A DNA stretch of 64,000 nt, taken from the NCBI RefSeq assembly GCF_025685395.1, contig NZ_JAGSYA010000003.1, forward strand, positions 868,001 through 932,000, written 5' to 3'. The notes beneath the pieces are model-generated. The model was not told where the DNA came from. It saw only the letters and a program-made list of their open reading frames with translations, and did no database searches. The stretch comes from Terriglobus tenax. GTDB lineage: Bacteria; Acidobacteriota; Terriglobia; Terriglobales; Acidobacteriaceae. Shown piece by piece: positions 1 to 10,158 of the stretch (position 1 is the first letter of the stretch; each line of letters begins with the position of its first letter). Position numbers and translations under genes: made by a program.

Positions 1-77
1 ACGAGGCCGTGTTGAAGGCTGATGCCGAGCCGAAGGACAAGAAGGCTGCACAGAAGGCACTGGCGGAGTTGAAGTAG
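1..77 (+). CDS. C-terminal end of an unidentified Lys/Ala-rich protein (partial)
   Basis: Only the last 24 codons are in the window, ending in TAG at 75-77. The readable tail is rich in Lys, Ala and Glu (for example KDKKAAQKALAEL), typical of a charged, helical C-terminus. The reading frame is open to the left edge. Nothing in these residues identifies the family. It is read toward the next gene, which is on the opposite strand, with an 11-bp gap. Confidence 0.55.
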   Translation, partial: EAVLKADAEPKDKKAAQKALAELK

Positions 78-88
78 GCCGGCTGCGG

Positions 89-517
89 CTAACTTTTTGT
101 CTCTGCCGTCGCGGGGTCTTCGAAGTCTTCTTCGATATTGAGGTAGCGGCGCATGTAGCGCAGTGGTTCTTCAGCCATGGCCATCTCGCGCAGGTGGTAC
201 TTCCAGGCGTCGGAACGGGCTGAGCGGCGGGTGTAGGGCTTGCGATTGACCGTGCCGATGGTTCCGTCGGCCATGCGGCGCTGGAAGCTTTGCGAGGGCA
301 CCTGGAAGGTGATGGGCTCCCCGGGCTTCCAGAAGGCGTGCGCGAACTCGTGTGAGAAGAGCAGTGCGTAGTAGCGGCGCTGTTCACACAGGGTGGCTAT
401 GGCGTCGTCGCCACCGGTCCATGGCAGACCGAGGCGGCTGGAGTACCACTTTCGAAAAGGGAAACCGTTGGTACGGGCTTTCCCCACAAGCAAAGTCAGC
501 AATTCAAACCGCGTCAT
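89..517 (-). CDS. Conserved-looking hypothetical protein, about 142 aa
   Basis: I do not recognise a named family. The ATG at 517 is preferred over an in-frame TTG at 538 because neither has a clear ribosome site and ATG is the commoner start. The protein is soluble, with no signal peptide or membrane segment. A central stretch reads YYALLFSHEFAHAFW, and the C-terminal third is basic, then acidic. HEFAH fits the HExxH zinc-protease pattern, but no third ligand or hydrophobic helix context is apparent, so I do not call a peptidase. It is divergent from the TPR gene at 609, with about 90 bp between them. Confidence 0.6.
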   Translation of the reverse strand: MTRFELLTLLVGKARTNGFPFRKWYSSRLGLPWTGGDDAIATLCEQRRYYALLFSHEFAHAFWKPGEPITFQVPSQSFQRRMADGTIGTVNRKPYTRRSARSDAWKYHLREMAMAEEPLRYMRRYLNIEEDFEDPATAETKS

Positions 518-608
518 ATGGGCAGAAGGTGCGTCCAACTACAGGTACGGCAATGCCCCTAACCCTAGGCCGCCCGCAGTGGATGGTCAAGACAAAAAGG
601 CGTGTTTG

Positions 609-1838
609 ATGATGAGATGGAGTCTGATGAGCGTGCGCAACGTGGTGGCAAGTGTAGCAGCGGTATGTGTCCTGGCGATATCGCAGTCCGGGTGGTCGCA
701 GACCTATCACACCAACCCATTGAATCTTGATCCGACGGTACGGGAAGGGTTCCAGGCGTTCTACAACCTGGACTACGATACCGCTTTGCAGCGGTTCGAC
801 AAGGTTCAGGAGGCGCACCAGGACGACCCGATGGCTGTCGGGTACCAGTTGCTGGTCACGCTGTACCGCGAGCTGTACCGGCAGGACCTGCTGGACACGA
901 CGTATTACGCGCACGACAGCTTTATCTTCAACAAGCGTGAGACCAATGTGAGCCCGGCGGCGCGGCAGCGGATTGAAGAGCTGACCAGCAAGGCTGTGGA
1001 CCTCGCCGATCGCCGTCTCAAGGCGAATCCCCGGGACAAGGACGCCCTGTTTGCGCGCGGCTATGCCCGGGGAATGCATGCTTCGTTTGCGACGCTGGTG
1101 GACCACTCCTTTACCAAGGCGGCGAAAGAGGGGCTATCGTCCCGTTCGGACTCTGAGGATGTGCTGAAGATCGATCCGCAGTACGTGGACGCGAAGATGG
1201 CGATGGGGATTCAGCAGTTTGCCGTGGCCAGCCTGCCTCGCTTTGTCCGGATTATGGTGGGTGTGTTCGGTGTGGGCGGCAACAAGGAAAAAGGGCTGGA
1301 TATGCTTCGCGACTGCGCGGCGCATGGCACGGTGACCAGCGTGGAGTCCCGCACGGCGCTCAGCCTTTTTCTACGGCACGATGGCCGCTATGCCGAGGCA
1401 CTGGGGGTAACGCAGACCCTGGTGACGCAGTATCCGCATGACTACCTGTTCCGGCTGGAAGAAGCCAACCTGCTGAAGGATGGCGGCACCGGCATGCGCG
1501 CCGTGGAGTCCTACCGTACGGTGATTGCCGATGCGAACAAGAAGGGCTACTTCAATGAGCCGCGGCTGCACATGGCGTACTACGGCATGGCCGAGGCCGA
1601 GCGCGGGCAGAACCTGGTTCAGAATGCGGCGGACCACTACCTGGCCGCGGCATCGACCAATGGCGTCAGCGACTGGGTGAAGAAGCGTGCGGAGCTCAAC
1701 GCGGGCCAGATGCTGGACTTGCTGGGGCGTCGCGCGGACGCCGTGCGGCAGTATCAACTGGCGTCAGCCCCGGTGGGCGACCAGACGCAGGCCGACGATG
1801 CGCGGAAGTATCTGAAGAAGCCGTTCACCGGGAAGTAG
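609..1838 (+). CDS. Secreted tetratricopeptide-repeat (TPR) protein
   Basis: About 409 residues. The start at 609 (ATGATG) was chosen because a hydrophobic signal peptide follows (VVASVAAVCVLAISQSGWSQ) with a likely cleavage after WSQ, and an AAGG lies about 8 bp upstream. The same frame stays open upstream to 393 but encodes no sensible protein. The mature part is all-helical with TPR-like units, such as FQAFYNLDYDTALQRFDKVQ near residue 45 and later AEALGVTQTLVTQYPHDYLF. TPR proteins are scaffolds; the partner here is unknown. Alternative starts at 612 and 627 are possible. Function in the periplasm or outer membrane is inferred from the signal peptide only. Confidence 0.8.
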   Translation: MMRWSLMSVRNVVASVAAVCVLAISQSGWSQTYHTNPLNLDPTVREGFQAFYNLDYDTALQRFDKVQEAHQDDPMAVGYQLLVTLYRELYRQDLLDTTYYAHDSFIFNKRETNVSPAARQRIEELTSKAVDLADRRLKANPRDKDALFARGYARGMHASFATLVDHSFTKAAKEGLSSRSDSEDVLKIDPQYVDAKMAMGIQQFAVASLPRFVRIMVGVFGVGGNKEKGLDMLRDCAAHGTVTSVESRTALSLFLRHDGRYAEALGVTQTLVTQYPHDYLFRLEEANLLKDGGTGMRAVESYRTVIADANKKGYFNEPRLHMAYYGMAEAERGQNLVQNAADHYLAAASTNGVSDWVKKRAELNAGQMLDLLGRRADAVRQYQLASAPVGDQTQADDARKYLKKPFTGK

Positions 1839-1855
1839 AACTCAGCCGATACGCT

Positions 1856-2500
1856 CTAGGCGGAGATGTGTTCGTGTGCCTCGCTGCGTACGCGCTTGAT
1901 CAGCTTGTAGATGCCCCATGCGGACGCGACGATGATGACCGCCCAGAGAGCAATCAGCAGGGGCATGGACCATTCCCGGGAAAATTTTGTCCATACATGC
2001 AGAATGGGACGGCCGTAGCGGTAGCCAAGCCATGCGGCCAATCCATACCGGATCATCCGGCTCAGGGCAAAGGCGGCATAGAACTTTTTCTGGGGAACCC
2101 TCAGAACTCCTGCCGCGATCAGGAAAGGGGTCAGCGGCACAGGGGGCGGCAGCAGAGCCGGCACGGCCACGGCCAGAAAGCCCCTTTTCTCTGTCCAACT
2201 GGTGATGTCCTTCAGATACTTCTTTGGGACGTATTTTTCGAGAGCACGCATTCCGCCCGCTTTGCCCAGGTGGTAGGTCATGCCGCCACCCACCATGGCG
2301 CCCGCCGAAGCGACCACAGAGATCCCGAGCCACGCATGGTGCCGTGCCGCAAGAATCACCAGAAGGAGATCGGTTGCGCCTGGAATCGGCAGCGGGATGA
2401 ACGATGAGTCCAGTGTCGCCAGCAGGAACAGACCTGCCATCCCCATCCCTGCAACCAGTTGGAGTAATCCACGATGCGGATGGGCGGCCTGCAGGCTCAT
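1856..2500 (-). CDS. DedA/SNARE-associated (VTT) family membrane protein
   Basis: About 214 residues with several membrane segments. DedA hallmarks are visible: an N-terminal re-entrant region with SFIPLPIPG, a glycine-rich segment GAMVGGGMTYHLGKAGG, then LLPPPVPLTPFLIAAGVL and a C-terminal helix followed by KLIKRVR. DedA proteins are inner-membrane lipid scramblases or transporters; substrate specificity cannot be read here. The ATG at 2500 was chosen because an upstream extension to 2614 would be polar, Pro-rich and overlap mqnA. It lies just downstream of mqnA on the same strand (52-bp gap) and may be co-transcribed. Confidence 0.85.
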   Translation of the reverse strand: MSLQAAHPHRGLLQLVAGMGMAGLFLLATLDSSFIPLPIPGATDLLLVILAARHHAWLGISVVASAGAMVGGGMTYHLGKAGGMRALEKYVPKKYLKDITSWTEKRGFLAVAVPALLPPPVPLTPFLIAAGVLRVPQKKFYAAFALSRMIRYGLAAWLGYRYGRPILHVWTKFSREWSMPLLIALWAVIIVASAWGIYKLIKRVRSEAHEHISA

Positions 2501-2552
2501 ACCTGCTAGGACGTCAACCTGCCGTACAAAGTTCTCGTAGGACGAGGAAAAG

Positions 2553-3401
2553 TTATTCGACGAACCGCAGCGGAGGCGGGGCGGGGATGGCTCCGGTGGC
2601 CGCGGCCAGCTCAAAGAAGAGCTTCATGGCTTCAATGCAGCGGTCGTCCAGCACGTAATGGATGTTCTCGGTCAGGTAGGTGCGGATGACCGGCTGGGAG
2701 ACGGCGATGCGTGTCTTCCAGTGCGCCACCAACTCGTCAATATGGGCCATACCGGCGTCACGTGAGGCCGTCAGGTCGTCGATGAGCAGTTTTGAGTCGG
2801 TCTGCGGCAGCGCCTCGCCGCGCAGGGCCCATATGGCGGCTACCCAGGGCAGGCCGGTGCGTGTGGTCCACTCATCGGCGACGTCATACCAGTAAAGCCG
2901 CTGGTCCGCGCGCATCTCGATGGCCGGGTGCGATTCGCTGGCCACCAGGGCAGGGTCGCCGATCAGAAGGGCGGCGTCGGCGCTCTCCAGCATGGTGTCG
3001 ACCAGGGGGGCGTGGGGTTTGAACTCGGGGTCTGTGCCGAGGAAGTGACGGAAGAGCACCTTGGAGTATGCCACCGAGGAACGCGACGAGGTGTCCGCGG
3101 CCAGGGTCCTGATCTTGTCGAGAGGAACCCGGCTGACGATCTGGATGGAGCGCACGCGGCGGAGGGAGGCGATGGTGCAGCCGGGCACGACGAGAAGGTC
3201 TGGAATGCTGCCGAGCGCTGCAATCGGGATCAGGCCAAGGTCGGCTTCGCCTTCGGCCAGTTCGCGCGCGCACTGCGAGGGCAGGGTGTAGTGAATGTCA
3301 TACCGGCTGGCCAGCTCATCGCGCTTCGGAGAGTGCTCGAAGTCGTACAGCAGGGGAGCGGGATTGAGAAAACTGATCGCCGAAATGCGTAAACGTCCCA
3401 C
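2553..3401 (-). CDS. mqnA: Chorismate dehydratase, futalosine menaquinone pathway
   Basis: About 282 residues. MqnA removes water from chorismate to give 3-enolpyruvylbenzoate, the first step of the futalosine route to menaquinone. The N-terminus LRISAISFLNPAPLLYDF matches the family start, followed by LPSQCARELAEGEADLGLIPIAAL, which is the typical substrate-binding-protein-like fold. The GTG at 3401 was chosen because it places this motif right at the N-terminus. A GTG at 3449 would add 16 residues. No other mqn gene is in the window. The gene is divergent from dprA. Confidence 0.88.
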   Translation of the reverse strand: MGRLRISAISFLNPAPLLYDFEHSPKRDELASRYDIHYTLPSQCARELAEGEADLGLIPIAALGSIPDLLVVPGCTIASLRRVRSIQIVSRVPLDKIRTLAADTSSRSSVAYSKVLFRHFLGTDPEFKPHAPLVDTMLESADAALLIGDPALVASESHPAIEMRADQRLYWYDVADEWTTRTGLPWVAAIWALRGEALPQTDSKLLIDDLTASRDAGMAHIDELVAHWKTRIAVSQPVIRTYLTENIHYVLDDRCIEAMKLFFELAAATGAIPAPPPLRFVE

Positions 3402-3503
3402 AGTTCCAAGTTTATCGAAGAACGGCCTGTCCGGTGTGATGGGTGTCACGCGAGGGCATGGTGTAAGGTGGCTACAAAACGCTGTGCAGGAGCTGAGCTG
3501 GAT

Positions 3504-4676
3504 ATGAATGCACGCATGACTGACGCCCGTCTGGCGTGGATGGCACTGGTGTTGACCCCAGGGATGGGAGCGATCCGTAGCTGGCGCGCCATGCAGCGCC
3601 TTGGAGACGCTGCGCGGCTGCTGAGCCTGCCGCTGACCGGGTTGGAGGGGCTGGGCCTGCCTGCGGCCTCGGCACAGTTTGTCGCCGATGGCCGCGCACT
3701 GACCGCAGCCGAGGCGGAGATTCGCAAAACGGAGGAGGCCGGAGCGGCCTTCCTGACGCCGGAGGATGAGCACTATCCGCAGCGGCTGAAAGAGATTTAT
3801 GACCCGCCCGCGGTGCTGTGGATGCGGGGCGATCCCACGATTCTGAACCTGCCGGGCATTGCCGTGGTGGGAACACGGCACCCTTCGACCTATGGGCAGG
3901 GCATGGCGGAATTATTGAGCCGCGACCTGGCGGCGCGAGGTCTGGTGATCCAGAGCGGCATGGCCCGCGGAGTGGATACGGCCGCGCACAAGGGGGCGAT
4001 GCTGGCCGGTGGAAAGACGGTGGCCGTGTGGGGAACCGGGGTGGATGTGATCTACCCGAAGGAGAACAAGCGGCTGGCGGAGGAGATACTGGAGAAGGGC
4101 GGTGCGATCCTGAGTGAGTACCCGCTTGGGACCTTTCCCGCACCGCAGAACTTTCCGGTCCGGAACCGGATTTTGAGCGGGATGAGCGTGGGTGTACTGG
4201 TGGTGGAGGCCGGGGAGTATTCCGGCACGCGGGTAACGGCCCGGTGCGCCATTGACCAGGGGCGGGATGTCTACGCGGTGCCGGGTAACGTGACCAATAA
4301 GAACGCCTGGGGGCCGAACACGCTGATCAAACAGGGAGCGGCGCTAACTGCAACATGGGAAGACATTTGGGAGGGTTTGCCGAGCCATGTCCGGGTGCAA
4401 TTAGCGGCCGGGGATGAATCTTCACCGGGGGGAGCCGCATCCTTATTCCCCGAAGACAGCCCACAGAGTGCAGGAAGGCTGGCAGGGTTGGGGGAGCAGG
4501 AGCTTGAGGTGCTCGGCGCTCTGACCATGGACAATGCCCTTCAACTGGATGAACTGATTGAAAAGCTGGAAGGATCGCTTGGTTCGGCCGAGATTTTTGC
4601 GGCATTGTTTGAGTTGGAATTAGCAGGGCAGGTGCGGCAATTACCGGGCAAGAACTACGTCCGTGTGATGGTCTGA
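3504..4676 (+). CDS. dprA: DNA-processing protein DprA (recombination mediator in transformation)
   Basis: About 390 residues. DprA loads RecA onto incoming single-stranded DNA during natural transformation. The Rossmann-like core is clear: VVGTRHPSTYGQGMAELL, SGMARGVDTAAHKGAML, then GTGVDVIYPKENKRLAEEI and ILSEYPLG. The C-terminal 60 residues fit the DprA winged-helix domain (LDELIEKLEGSLGSAEIFAALFELEL). The ATG at 3504 has AGGAG about 12 bp upstream. A GTG at 3468 and an ATG at 3516 are alternatives. topA follows 160 bp downstream on the same strand, a common dprA-topA arrangement. Confidence 0.95.
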   Translation: MNARMTDARLAWMALVLTPGMGAIRSWRAMQRLGDAARLLSLPLTGLEGLGLPAASAQFVADGRALTAAEAEIRKTEEAGAAFLTPEDEHYPQRLKEIYDPPAVLWMRGDPTILNLPGIAVVGTRHPSTYGQGMAELLSRDLAARGLVIQSGMARGVDTAAHKGAMLAGGKTVAVWGTGVDVIYPKENKRLAEEILEKGGAILSEYPLGTFPAPQNFPVRNRILSGMSVGVLVVEAGEYSGTRVTARCAIDQGRDVYAVPGNVTNKNAWGPNTLIKQGAALTATWEDIWEGLPSHVRVQLAAGDESSPGGAASLFPEDSPQSAGRLAGLGEQELEVLGALTMDNALQLDELIEKLEGSLGSAEIFAALFELELAGQVRQLPGKNYVRVMV

Positions 4677-4836
4677 ACCGTTCGGGCTTCCGTTACGTTT
4701 TCCTCTGCGAAGCGTCGAAGGAGCCATGCTGCCCATTTGACCGCAGGGCCGGGAGCCGTGTTAGGTTCTCCAACAGTATTAAGCGAGAGTTGGCCGCCAC
4801 CTGCAGCGGCCGGTTTGCAAGACAGAAGGAAGACCC

Positions 4837-7692
4837 ATGGCGAAGTCACTAGTGATTGTCGAAAGCCCGGCAAAGGCAAAGACAATCGGAAAATATCTCG
4901 GCAACGACTACACGGTGGAGGCCTCCATTGGCCACATCATGGACCTGCCGAAGAACGATATTGGCGTAGAGCTCAAGAAACGTACCTTTGAGCCGACGCT
5001 GATCGTCTCTCCGGGCAAGGAAAAGGTGGTCGATCGCCTCAAAAAGCTCGCCGCGAAGGCGGATGCGATCTATCTGGCGCCTGACCCTGACCGCGAAGGC
5101 GAGGCCATCGCGGCCCATCTGAAGATGCAGATCGCACCCGCGGTCCGTAACAAGAAGATTCAGCGCGTGACCTTCAACGAGATCACGCCCAAGGCCGTGA
5201 AGGCGGCTTTCAGCCACGCCCGCGACATCAACGACAACCTGATGTATGCGCAGCAGACGCGGCGCGTCCTGGACCGTCTGGTGGGCTACCAGATCTCGCC
5301 CCTGCTGTGGGACAAGGTCAAGCGCGGCCTCTCGGCCGGACGTGTGCAGACGGTGGCTCTGCGGTTGATCGTCGAGCGGGAACGCGAGATCAACGCTTTC
5401 AATCCGGTGGAGTACTGGACCATCGACGCCGAGCTGATGCCCAAGGGCGGCAAACAGAGCTTCCTGGCGCGCCTGGTTGGCATCAACGGCGAACCGGCCC
5501 GTGTGGCCAACGGCACGGACAAGGAAGGCAAGCCGCAGTTTCTGTCCAACGCTCTGGCCGACCAGAAGATTACTGATGCAACCATCGAAGCCCTGAAGAA
5601 GGCGACGTGGACGGTGCGCGGCGTTGAGAAGAAGGAGCGCCGCCGCAATGCTCCTGCTCCGTTTACCACCTCCAAGCTGCAGCAGGACGCTGCCGGACGG
5701 CTGGGCTTCAACGTGCGCCGCACCATGGGCGTGGCGCAGCGTCTGTATGAAGGAATTGACGTCGGCAAGGATGGCACGGTGGGTCTGATCACCTACATGC
5801 GTACCGACTCGGTGCGTGTGTCGCCGGATGCCATCACCGAGGCGCGCGACTACATCGGCAAGAAGCTGGGCGCGAAGTACCTGCCAGCCTCTGCCAACCA
5901 GTTCAAGGGCAAGAAGGACGCGCAGGATGCGCACGAAGCCATCCGTCCGACGCACGTGGAGTACACGCCTGAGTCAATTCGCCGCTATCTGACCGATGAG
6001 CAGTTCCGGTTGTACAAGCTGATCTGGAACCGCTTCGTTGCCAGCCAGATGACGCCGGCGGTCTTTGACCAGACCTCGGTCGACATTGCCGCAAAATCCG
6101 ACAAGACCTATGATTTCCGCGTATCCGGTTCGGTACTCAAGTTCGATGGCTTCCTGAAGGTCTACGAGGCTCCGCAGGCGGTTGCCGCAACGGAGAAGAA
6201 GGCCGAGGAAGAGTCGGGTAAGCAGAGTGAAGACTCGGAAGATGCCGAGACCAGCCTGCCGGCGCTGAACCAGGGCGATCCCCTGGGGTTGAACCGGCTC
6301 GATCCGCAGCAGAAGTTTACCGATCCGCCGCCACGCTTCAACGAGGCCTCGCTGGTCAAGACGCTGGAAGAGCTGGGCATTGGGCGGCCGTCGACCTATG
6401 CCTCGATCATCAACACCATCCAGGAGCGCGACTACGTCAAGAAGATGAAGTCGAAGCTGGTGCCGACCGAGATCGGCATGGTGGTAACGGAGCTGCTGGT
6501 CAAGAACTTCCCATACATCTTCAAGTTCGATTACACGGCGCAGCTTGAGAGCGAGCTGGACGACGTGGAAGACGGCAAGGAGAAGTGGACCGACCTGCTG
6601 AAGGGCTTCTACGACCACTTCGAAAAGGAACTGGTCGTCGCCGACAAAAACATGGAGGAGATCAAGCGGTGGGAGAAGCCGACCACCGAGATCTGCGAGA
6701 AGTGTGGATCGCCCTTGATTCTGAAGTGGGGCAAGTTCGGCAGCTTCTTCTCGTGTTCGAACTTCTCGAAAGCCAAGCCGATGGCCGTGGCTATTGGCCC
6801 GGTGAAGAAGGACGTGAAGGCCGTTGTCAAGAAGGTGACCGCCAAGCTGGGCTTCCCCATGACCGTGAAGGGCATGGTGGACGATGCCGAGGCCTTTGCC
6901 GAAGAGGTGGAGGACGACAAGCACCTTCGGGATGCCCTGACTGAGGCTGCCGAGCGGTCGAAGAAGATCGTGGTTGAGCCATTCTCCTGTGACTACACCC
7001 GCGAGAACTTCGCGGACAAGCCGGATCTGGCTTCGCCGGATGCTCAGGACGCCGAAGCGGAAGAGGAGTACTGCGATAACTGCGGCAAGCAAATGGTGCT
7101 GAAGAACGGGCCTTTCGGGCCGTTCATGAGCTGTCCGGACTACAGTGCGGACCCGCCGTGCAAGACCATTCGCAAGCTGAACCAGAAGCAGCAGCAGAAG
7201 CCGCCGGAGCCGACAGGGGAGATCTGCCCGGAGTGCGGCAAGCACGAGCTGGTGAAGCGCCAGGGGCCGTATGGAGAGTTCATCTCCTGCTCGGGTTACC
7301 CGAAGTGCAAGTACATCAAGCAGAACCTGCTGGAGGTGCCCTGCCCGAAGGACGGAGCTCCCATCGCCGAGCGTCGTACGCGTCGCAACACGACCTTCTA
7401 CGGTTGCACCAACTATCCGAAGTGCGACTTCACCTCGAACCAGAAGCTGGTTCCGGGACCATGCCCCAAGTGCAAGTCCAGCTACCTGCTGGAGGTGGAG
7501 CGCAAGGACGGTGTGTACCTGGTATGCCCCAACAACGTGGAGGCTCTTCCGAAGCGCAAGGCCAAGGCGGGGGAAGAGGCTGCCAAACCGGCTACGGAGT
7601 GCCACTTCGAGAAGCGCATCGGGGACAAGCCGGAGCCGAAGGAACTGGAGCGTCCTGACCCGGAGAAGACACGTCCTCTGGTTGAGGCATAG
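4837..7692 (+). CDS. topA: DNA topoisomerase I (type IA)
   Basis: 951 residues. It relaxes negative supercoils through a 5'-phosphotyrosine intermediate. The TOPRIM domain is at the N-terminus (SLVIVESPAKAKTIGKYLG near 4-22, DPDREGEAIAAH near 82-93). The catalytic tyrosine is Tyr320 in LITYMRTDS. The C-terminus carries a series of cysteine zinc ribbons. The first (CEKC at 620-623) has its third Cys at 640, but the next Cys is only at 718, so about 77 residues are inserted inside the finger. Four more ribbons follow (CDNC, CPEC, CPKD with one Cys missing, CPKC). The ATG has a GGAAG ribosome site. A strong terminator follows. Confidence 0.97.
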   Translation: MAKSLVIVESPAKAKTIGKYLGNDYTVEASIGHIMDLPKNDIGVELKKRTFEPTLIVSPGKEKVVDRLKKLAAKADAIYLAPDPDREGEAIAAHLKMQIAPAVRNKKIQRVTFNEITPKAVKAAFSHARDINDNLMYAQQTRRVLDRLVGYQISPLLWDKVKRGLSAGRVQTVALRLIVEREREINAFNPVEYWTIDAELMPKGGKQSFLARLVGINGEPARVANGTDKEGKPQFLSNALADQKITDATIEALKKATWTVRGVEKKERRRNAPAPFTTSKLQQDAAGRLGFNVRRTMGVAQRLYEGIDVGKDGTVGLITYMRTDSVRVSPDAITEARDYIGKKLGAKYLPASANQFKGKKDAQDAHEAIRPTHVEYTPESIRRYLTDEQFRLYKLIWNRFVASQMTPAVFDQTSVDIAAKSDKTYDFRVSGSVLKFDGFLKVYEAPQAVAATEKKAEEESGKQSEDSEDAETSLPALNQGDPLGLNRLDPQQKFTDPPPRFNEASLVKTLEELGIGRPSTYASIINTIQERDYVKKMKSKLVPTEIGMVVTELLVKNFPYIFKFDYTAQLESELDDVEDGKEKWTDLLKGFYDHFEKELVVADKNMEEIKRWEKPTTEICEKCGSPLILKWGKFGSFFSCSNFSKAKPMAVAIGPVKKDVKAVVKKVTAKLGFPMTVKGMVDDAEAFAEEVEDDKHLRDALTEAAERSKKIVVEPFSCDYTRENFADKPDLASPDAQDAEAEEEYCDNCGKQMVLKNGPFGPFMSCPDYSADPPCKTIRKLNQKQQQKPPEPTGEICPECGKHELVKRQGPYGEFISCSGYPKCKYIKQNLLEVPCPKDGAPIAERRTRRNTTFYGCTNYPKCDFTSNQKLVPGPCPKCKSSYLLEVERKDGVYLVCPNNVEALPKRKAKAGEEAAKPATECHFEKRIGDKPEPKELERPDPEKTRPLVEA

Positions 7693-7712
7693 CCCTTCTA
7701 AGTTGATGAGAT

Positions 7713-7746
7713 GAAAGGCCGGGGAGCTACCCGGCCTTTCGTTTTT
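7713..7746 (+). terminator. Rho-independent terminator after topA
   Basis: A perfect 11-bp inverted repeat (GAAAGGCCGGG / CCCGGCCTTTC, arms 7713-7723 and 7730-7740, 6-nt loop) is followed by a GTTTTT run. It lies 20 bp past the topA stop. Confidence 0.9.
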
Positions 7747-7772
7747 GCTCCGAACCTGATAAAACATACATC

Positions 7773-7789
7773 TGGGAACTAGGTTCCCA
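7773..7789. promoter_or_regulatory. 17-bp palindrome, possible operator upstream of the DUF427 gene
   Basis: TGGGAAC-TAG-GTTCCCA is a perfect 7-bp dyad with a 3-bp centre, 38 bp before the DUF427 start codon. It has no T run, so it is not terminator-like; the size and symmetry suit a dimeric repressor site. No regulator is known to bind it. This is inference from symmetry and position. Confidence 0.35.
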
Positions 7790-7827
7790 ATATCTTGTAA
7801 GTTGCTGAAAATACTAGGACGCTTTTC

Positions 7828-8112
7828 ATGGCGAAGGCAGTATGGAACGGCCAGCTTCTGGCCGAGAGTGACAAGTTTGAGACGGTCGAGGGGAACATTT
7901 ATTTCCCCGAAGAGTCCGTTAAGCGCGAGTTTCTGCGCTCCAGCTCGACGACTTCGAGCTGCCCCTGGAAAGGCCAGGCCCGCTACTACACCATTGTGGT
8001 GGACGGCCAGGAGAACCCCGATGCAGCCTGGTACTACCCGGATCCGAAGCCGGCAGCTCGGCAGGTTAAGCACCACATCGCCTTCTGGCGTGGCGTGGAA
8101 GTTTCCAAGTAA
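7828..8112 (+). CDS. DUF427 domain protein
   Basis: 94 residues. The whole protein fits the DUF427 family, a small all-beta fold: KAVWNGQLLAESDKFETVEGNIYFPEESV, then SSCPWKGQARYYTIVVDG and DAAWYYPDPKPAA. The family has no settled function. The ATG at 7828 gives the family's usual N-terminus. It stands alone after the topA terminator, with its own upstream palindrome, so it is probably transcribed from its own promoter. Confidence 0.88.
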   Translation: MAKAVWNGQLLAESDKFETVEGNIYFPEESVKREFLRSSSTTSSCPWKGQARYYTIVVDGQENPDAAWYYPDPKPAARQVKHHIAFWRGVEVSK

Positions 8113-8209
8113 TCAAACTCTAGTAACTTTCTGTTGATTTGATCTTGCAAGTCGTGCCTTACAGCAATTAGCGTCTTGATCCGTAGTCCGCAGAAAGGGT
8201 TGAGACGTT

Positions 8210-8449
8210 ATGGTTCTGGGGTTCGTATTGCTGTATCTCGTGGTGAATGCTCTTCTTGGTTTCTCGATGCACGAGTCGCTGCGGCACTCGTCCTTGACGG
8301 AGCCTAAATCCGGTGAGCTGGCGATGTATTCGCTGGTTTTCCTGTTTGCCGGTCTGCCCACTGTGCTGGTTGCGCTTGCGTTCGGAGCTCTTCGGAATGC
8401 CGTGCGGAATTACCAGCATCACCACCATCATCCTCTGCACCACAGCTAA
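8210..8449 (+). CDS. Small membrane protein, hypothetical
   Basis: 79 residues with two likely membrane helices (about residues 2-17, and 40-60, LVFLFAGLPTVLVALAFGAL). The C-terminus is a His-rich tail (HHHHHPLHHS), which could bind metal but may be chance. A GGGTTGAG lies about 8 bp before the ATG. I recognise no family. It is followed by a very strong hairpin shared with the convergent kinase gene. Confidence 0.6.
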   Translation: MVLGFVLLYLVVNALLGFSMHESLRHSSLTEPKSGELAMYSLVFLFAGLPTVLVALAFGALRNAVRNYQHHHHHPLHHS

Positions 8450-8450
8450 G

Positions 8451-8505
8451 AGTCCTCCAAACGCAAAATAGCCGCATCGCGCGGCTATTTTGCGTTTGGA
8501 AGACT
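8451..8505. terminator. Long bidirectional terminator
   Basis: A perfect 20-bp inverted repeat (arms 8456-8475 and 8481-8500, 5-nt loop) extends to about 24 bp with one mismatch. The stem contains runs of A and T flanking GC-rich cores, giving U tracts in both directions. It lies between the convergent genes ending at 8449 and 8512, which fits two-way termination. Confidence 0.85.
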
Positions 8506-8511
8506 GCTTTC

Positions 8512-9960
<1,449 letters not shown>

Positions 9961-10125
9961 GCGTGCAAACTCTCCTCGAGCTTTCAACTACTGATGTTAG
10001 CTGAAGCTTAGACGGAGTTCCGGATGATTGGCAGCGAACGGTGGAAAGTTGACGCTGAGATGTCGAAACTTCGCCTTCACAAGGGCATACGCGGGGCAGG
10101 ATGCGATGGTTCCAAAAAGGCAAGA

Positions 10126-10152
10126 CCAGCCCCGGCGTCATGCCGGGGCTGG
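10126..10152 (-). terminator. Terminator of the lipoprotein gene
   Basis: An 11-bp GC-rich inverted repeat (CCAGCCCCGGC / GCCGGGGCTGG) with a 5-nt loop lies just past the stop of the leftward lipoprotein gene. On the minus strand it is followed by TCTTGCCTTTTT. Confidence 0.85.
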
Positions 10153-10158
10153 AAGGAG

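Noticed and set aside
355-375. HEFAH in the hypothetical protein at 89-517, which fits HExxH
   Set aside because: No further zinc ligand or protease fold is visible; likely chance.
5974-8076. A 700-codon leftward open frame antisense to topA
   Set aside because: Complement of a GC-rich coding strand; no family features, and topA is certain.
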